From Phoronis pallida (Eukaryota; Phoronida; Phoronidae): 10,386 bases of DNA. The position numbers and the translations under genes were made by a program. Within the stretch, counting starts at the first letter, position 1, and every line of letters starts with the position of its first letter. The stretch is from the NCBI GenBank assembly GCA_028565715.1, contig JAOXYC010240791.1, forward strand, positions 1 to 10,386. The letters are read 5' to 3'. Below the pieces are notes generated by a model. That model had not been told where the DNA came from. It did no database searches and saw only the letters and a list, made by a program, of their open reading frames with translations. Below, piece by piece: positions 7,047 to 10,386 of this stretch.

Positions 7047-10000
7047 CTGCAACAAAGACCGATGGTTTAAATTGACATCCGGGCATGTTGAAACGAAAGT
7101 ATGGTAATGTTATAGGGTATACACACATTAATCAAGTTTAATTTCCATGTAAAAACACGTATGACATACCGTAAGAATTGAAGGTCTTTCTGAACATCTT
7201 TAGAAAGAAGACCAGTTCGATCACCCGACTCTAATTCTCCTTCGAATGGGATGACTCGAAACCTAGCCTGTCTTTCTACACCATACTTTGATGTAAGGAC
7301 GTAGGTTAGTTGTGAATGGTACGTCAGACTGTTGTAAGAGTCAGGAGCACGGCGCCGGAACTCTACTGATGCTTCGTATCTACAAGGTAAATAAATGCAG
7401 TCGTTGTGCCCGAAACGTTTTTGCAATTTTTAGAAAGTCCGGGCTCCAATCTGATATACAACGCTGTATTGAACTTTGAATGCAGACGATTCATTTGAAA
7501 ATAAAAATTGTTTAAAACGAGTAAAATAGAAAATGTCTCATGTCGCCAAGGTTTGATACAAATTCATCTAAAGGAATTTTTTTGACGACATTCAAAGTTC
7601 AAAGTTTCTGATGAGAAGGTCAGATCAAATAAAATGGTTAAAAGATAGGGACAGTTGTTATGTTATGTGACGTACAAAAACCGGAATTGTGTGCGTCCGA
7701 ATGATCAAGTTACGGTTTGAAGAAGTATTTCAAAATATTTTTATCATATGTAAATCTCTAACCTGGGATTTCCGAAAGAACCAGCTTACCGGAAAGGATA
7801 TTTTCTAAGATAGTCCACAGTCTTTTTATATCCTCCTCTAGTTGCTGCAATAGTTTTTTGAAATGTCGGGACGTTACAAAACGGTGTTATTCTGCCTGTT
7901 TGCGCCAATAAATCCAACCGCTGCTGAGTATCTGTTTGGACTAGCCCAATCGTCATCGCTTTTCCGTGAAGTGCTGCGTCATCGTTGTTATTGGCGCCAA
8001 AATTTGAATGACGAGCTGTCACTGTAAATGTGTTTCCTTTCGCGAAGAACTCCGTCTCTGGGATGTTAGGATTGTCGACTACTTTTGCTGAACCTAATTA
8101 TAAATAATCAATTTATCAGTATATTATGTATTTATTAATTGAACAGGTCCCAGGTGGAATTTAACATCAAGAAAAAAAACTCGTCTCTCGCATTGACAAT
8201 GAAAAGGTCTGTTTCAAGTTCAGAAGTCCGACATTTAGACAATGCTGAGCATCAAAAAGAATCAGGAATTTTTTTATCAAGAAACATTTTAAATCATTTG
8301 TGGAGATGATCTAGTAAATAGAAATGTCGGTAAGGTTACCATGTTCTTCCTACCGGTACAGTTTCTACCTTGCAACATTTTCAACAAAGGGAAGTATTTA
8401 AGCAACTCAAAACTACATATCGGGATGTTCATTTGAAACGAATATTATAGCGAATTGAAGAGATCTTGCGATTATTAAACCTATTCAAAAAATGTCACCT
8501 TTCAATAAAACTCCTACAGGGTGTGTCAAGTTTGTTCCCCTGAAAAACGATGCTAAACGCAGCTTGGTTGCTATGGTGAAACATTTGTAGTTAAACCGAG
8601 ATCTACCTGACACGCAGCTTGGCTCTTCCTGGAAAAAGATAACCCATCTTGGTGTTCGTATTGTTTTATATTGCCCATTGTATTTAAAAGTAGAGAAGCC
8701 CCTGTATAATCCTTCGAGAAAACCCGATATAATGTTGGTCATTTTAGAGATTTACCGGTAACATTTGGATGTTTCTTTTTTCAGGTGGGCCAAACTAAAT
8801 GTTCCCACCATTGACACCAAAACTCCTAAACCACACAATAAACAAATACATTTAAGAATTTACAGACAATTGATCATTATTATCACACAGATGTTATCTA
8901 TTTGTTAAAAACAATTCAGAATCATTCACACTTTCTGATTGAGCTGAGAACGAAAACATGTTCATTGCGACAAGATGCTCGAAAAGTTGAAATCGGGTAA
9001 ATTTTTTAACGTTGAACATTTTTTAATAAATGCACTATGCAAGAACTACTTCATCGACATGCCTTACGTTAAATTGTTTTGCAAGACCCTCGCTGAACGC
9101 GTTCTCGCCGAAATAGTCTTTGTAGCACTCGTAACCCTCATTTGTCCACTCCCCGATAGGTGGCAGACTTGATCTGAAAACAAAAACAGGGGTGGAGTCA
9201 TTCTTCGAGTGATCTGTTTTTGGTGTGCACGCACCTCACTCAACATTGAGTGTCTATCTAAGAAAACGACAAATAACGCTCACAGACATGATTGCGCCTG
9301 TGGCTTTGAGCAATAAATAACCAAATTCTAGTCCGCCCGTGATTCCTATCGATTCAGTTAAAACGGGACGTTGGCCTACATGTATGTGGTTTGAGAGAAA
9401 TTATAACTGTACACAACATTTAAAAGAAAACGTTTACTTATATACAGGGTGTCCCATAAGTAATTAACCCCCAACTTTGTCCACGTAACAAGTTTCAACG
9501 TATGAAAGGTTAAATATTCCTTTCGAGTAGTTTTGATAAGCATGTATTTGAAACAAATATTTTTACAAGAGCCCAAAACACTGGGAAAATGTTTGGGGAA
9601 ATCATTATTTTTTCGTTTTTTAAATTTTAAAAGATCCTTAATTTGGATGTACTCAAATTAAAAACAGTGTTGGTTTTCGAAAAGCGTCCATGGTCTGAAA
9701 AAGCGCCCATGGGGGCATTTTCGGGAAAAAAGTTATCTTTAAAAGTCCTATGTTGGAAATCCCGTACCCCGGTAATATTAAACAGATAGTATTTCATAAC
9801 ATAGAAGTTCACCGATTGCTCGACAGTAATTTGCAATGTTTTTTTAAGGAGAATGCCCTTCGGGTGTGCGCACGCGAGTAACGGGGTGTTGACTAATCAC
9901 GTCGGTACAGTGGAGAACCGGGCACGCCATATCGTTACTAATCTCCGACTCTAAACTATTCCCTACATGCTCTAATGTTTTGGGAGTCAGTGCGAGGTGA

Positions 10001-10386
10001 ATCTTAGCCCGCAGGGCAGTCACTTCACATGTTTACAACGGTAGGCCTATACTGCCAATGCGTATACCTATAATGTATCCAGTTGAAAATTAACTTTTCC
10101 TCCGAAAAGAAAACTTGTTTTAGGACACACAGTATAGGGAAGTATCGGGATTTAATTCTAAAAGCCTTGTCAACGTGTTACATTGATCTGACAACCCAGG
10201 ATTTACTTAGTCAACAGACAACTTTTCATGCGATACAAATTGTAATAAAACACGTAGCATGGGAGCTCTGGCCAGTTATAGCATAACTGGCTAAATTTAA
10301 CTTACCTGATATTGTTGAGCAAAGACACTGGTGTGCTGTTTCGCGACTTGTTTCGCGACTGCTCTGTCATGTTATTGCCGAGCAGT
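6635..10386 (-). CDS. catalase-related heme protein, allene oxide synthase-like (six exons, spliced)
   Basis: I assembled this gene by hand from six minus-strand exons: 10386-10306, 9173-9068, 8628-8499, 8093-7790, 7379-7170 and 7046-6635. All introns are GT-AG and every junction keeps frame. From the ATG at 10370 the product is 408 aa. It has the catalase core in order: a Thr-His-Pro-Val-Gly motif (T92, H93; distal heme His), ARHSN near 128, a DLLAQTG segment at 161-167, the YLRQEI and KIQVQLRDD stretches, YPWEDL, and RMSVY near the end (R380, Y384; proximal heme ligand). The His-to-Tyr distance is 291 residues, close to catalases and coral allene oxide synthase (283-286). Known relatives turn fatty acid hydroperoxides into allene oxides or short aldehydes; Thr rather than Val before the His is the coral AOS state. 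Here the distal Asn is Gln165. No lipoxygenase domain follows the stop. Substrate and activity are unknown, and the N-terminus may extend beyond the window. Confidence 0.85.
7170..7379 (-). CDS. catalase-related protein, exon 5
   Basis: The acceptor is accttgtag and the donor gtatgt lies at 7169. The exon is 210 nt: phase 2 in, phase 2 out. It begins YEASVEFRRRAPDSYNSLTY and continues with SQLTYVLTSKYG, RQARFRVIPFEG and a final DVQKDLQFL. This corresponds to the catalase beta-barrel strands where the family has a tyrosine-rich stretch, a short turn at a Gly and then a C/A-R-F/Y-R strand. It is internal to one continuous fold with its neighbours. Confidence 0.85.
7765..7779. repeat. solo fragment of foldback-element terminus
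   Basis: GGGATTTCCGAAAGA is identical to 15 bases of the left end of the element (1051-1065). It lies in intron 4 of the catalase-related gene, about ten bases beyond the exon 4 donor. Confidence 0.4.
7790..8093 (-). CDS. catalase-related protein, exon 4 (core N-terminal heme domain)
   Basis: The exon is 304 nt with phase 1 in and phase 2 out; the donor CG|gtaagc has its GT at 7789-7788. It reads SAKVVDNPNIPETEFFAKG, then TFTVTARHSNF, NNNDDAALHGKAM, LDLLAQTG and a C-terminal KKTVDYLRKYPF. This matches the family layout of an F-F-x-x-G turn, an A/V-R-H/F-S strand, a D-D/x-R-G-like turn and a D-L-L/V-x-N-T motif. The Asn of that last motif, which points at the heme iron, is Gln here (Q165, 72 residues after the distal His). 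The acceptor attag has a weak pyrimidine tract; a second AG six bases further in keeps frame and would drop two residues. Confidence 0.85.
8499..8628 (-). CDS. catalase-related protein, exon 3 (distal heme His)
   Basis: The acceptor is ttatctttttccag and the donor gtgaca lies at 8498. The exon is 130 nt: phase 0 in, one nucleotide out. It begins EEPSCVSGRSRFNYK and ends RGTNLTHPVGVLLK plus G. The Thr-His pair (T92-H93) followed by P-V-G and a K-G step sits where catalase-fold enzymes carry the distal catalytic His. Coral AOS has Thr-His here and true catalases have Val-His. This makes it the exon that argues most for an AOS-like rather than catalase-like enzyme. Confidence 0.8.
9068..9173 (-). 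CDS. catalase-related protein, exon 2
   Basis: A polypyrimidine acceptor (tttttgttttcag) opens the exon after 9174, and the donor gtaagg follows at 9067. It supplies 1 nt to complete Arg22, then 35 codons beginning SSLPPIGEWTNEGYECYKDY and ending AKQFN in phase 0. This is the N-terminal segment ahead of the heme pocket, rich in aromatic and acidic residues. It has no catalytic motif of its own; it is placed by splice signals and matching phases on both sides. Confidence 0.75.
9444..9463. repeat. mariner-like terminal sequence
   Basis: ACAGGGTGTCCCATAAGTAA after TATA resembles the ends of many mariner-type elements, which insert at TA. No partner end or transposase was seen in the window. It lies in intron 1 of the catalase-related gene. 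Confidence 0.35.
9673..9775. repeat. diverged fragment related to the foldback element
   Basis: It contains AAAAGCGCCCATGGGGGCAT with imperfect inverted symmetry, nearby TTTTCGGG, and ends TTGGAAATCCCGTACCCCGG. These match the sub-repeat (GCGCCCATGGGCG, TTTCGGAAA) and the right end (GGAAATCCCCG) of the element at 1049-1751. It lies in intron 1 of the catalase-related gene. Confidence 0.5.
10306..10386 (-). CDS. catalase-related protein, exon 1 (5' end possibly outside window)
   Basis: The exon ends ATC AG with a strong donor (gtaagt) whose GT is at 10305-10304. The only in-frame ATG in the window is at 10370-10368 and gives MTEQSRNKSRNSTPVSLLNN, then Ile and an Arg split across the junction. 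The frame stays open to the window edge, so this could be the start codon or an internal Met. The leader is polar, rich in Ser, Asn and Arg, with no signal peptide, which suggests a cytosolic protein. It holds a perfect 12-bp tandem duplication (10337-10360) that gives the SRNKSRN repeat. The phase (2 nt left over) fits the next exon exactly. Confidence 0.65.
10337..10360 (-). repeat. 12-bp perfect tandem duplication within exon 1
   Basis: Two exact copies of TGTTTCGCGACT (plus strand) lie back to back inside the first exon. The duplication is in frame and produces SRNKSRN. Confidence 0.85.

Noticed and set aside
8514-8528. Mariner-like end (TACAGGGTGTGTC)
   Set aside because: It is the complement of codons for the Thr-His-Pro-Val-Gly motif in exon 3 of the catalase-related gene; the likeness is chance.
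8975-9246. Open frames on both strands around exon 2 of the catalase-related gene
   Set aside because: They are other frames over the real exon at 9068-9173.

Overview
This is eukaryotic, metazoan DNA: AT-rich, intron-dense, with GT-AG exons, polyA signals, a tRNA-derived SINE, foldback-type inverted repeats and a Penelope-like retroelement relic. There is no bacterial-type gene packing. The content (cysteine-rich EGF-like modules on phase 1-1 exons, a catalase-fold heme protein of the coral allene oxide synthase type, abundant small repeats) suggests a marine invertebrate, most likely a lophotrochozoan such as a mollusc. That assignment is inference, because no species-diagnostic gene is present.

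Layout. (1) About 496-4740, plus strand: the 3' part of a gene for a secreted or surface protein. Five exons are recognisable (496-621, 922-1008, 2892-3023, 3867-3914, 4478-4593), and every internal junction is phase 1. They encode three EGF-like cysteine modules (the middle one truncated), a duplicated Pro/Ser/Thr/Lys stalk and a hydrophobic C-terminus that looks like a GPI-attachment signal. The 5' end of the gene was not found. Its introns hold a 0.7 kb foldback-type element carrying a tRNA-SINE (1049-1751) and a reversed Penelope-like GIY-YIG relic (3299-3614). (2) About 4741-6425: AT-rich intergenic DNA without a supportable gene. (3) About 6426-10386, minus strand: a six-exon gene for a catalase-related heme protein. 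It can be read from its stop codon at 6635 back to a candidate ATG at 10370, giving 408 residues. Exon phases agree at all five junctions. The order and spacing of the predicted heme-site residues (Thr92-His93, Arg380, Tyr384) match the catalase/cAOS superfamily.

The two genes converge, with their polyA signals about 1.7 kb apart. Nothing shows that they work together. The most notable points are the stand-alone allene-oxide-synthase-like heme protein with Gln where the distal-pocket Asn is expected; the EGF-like exon shortened by a new donor, with its ancestral 3' end still visible next to a foldback element; and the duplicated terminal exon with a decayed second tail.
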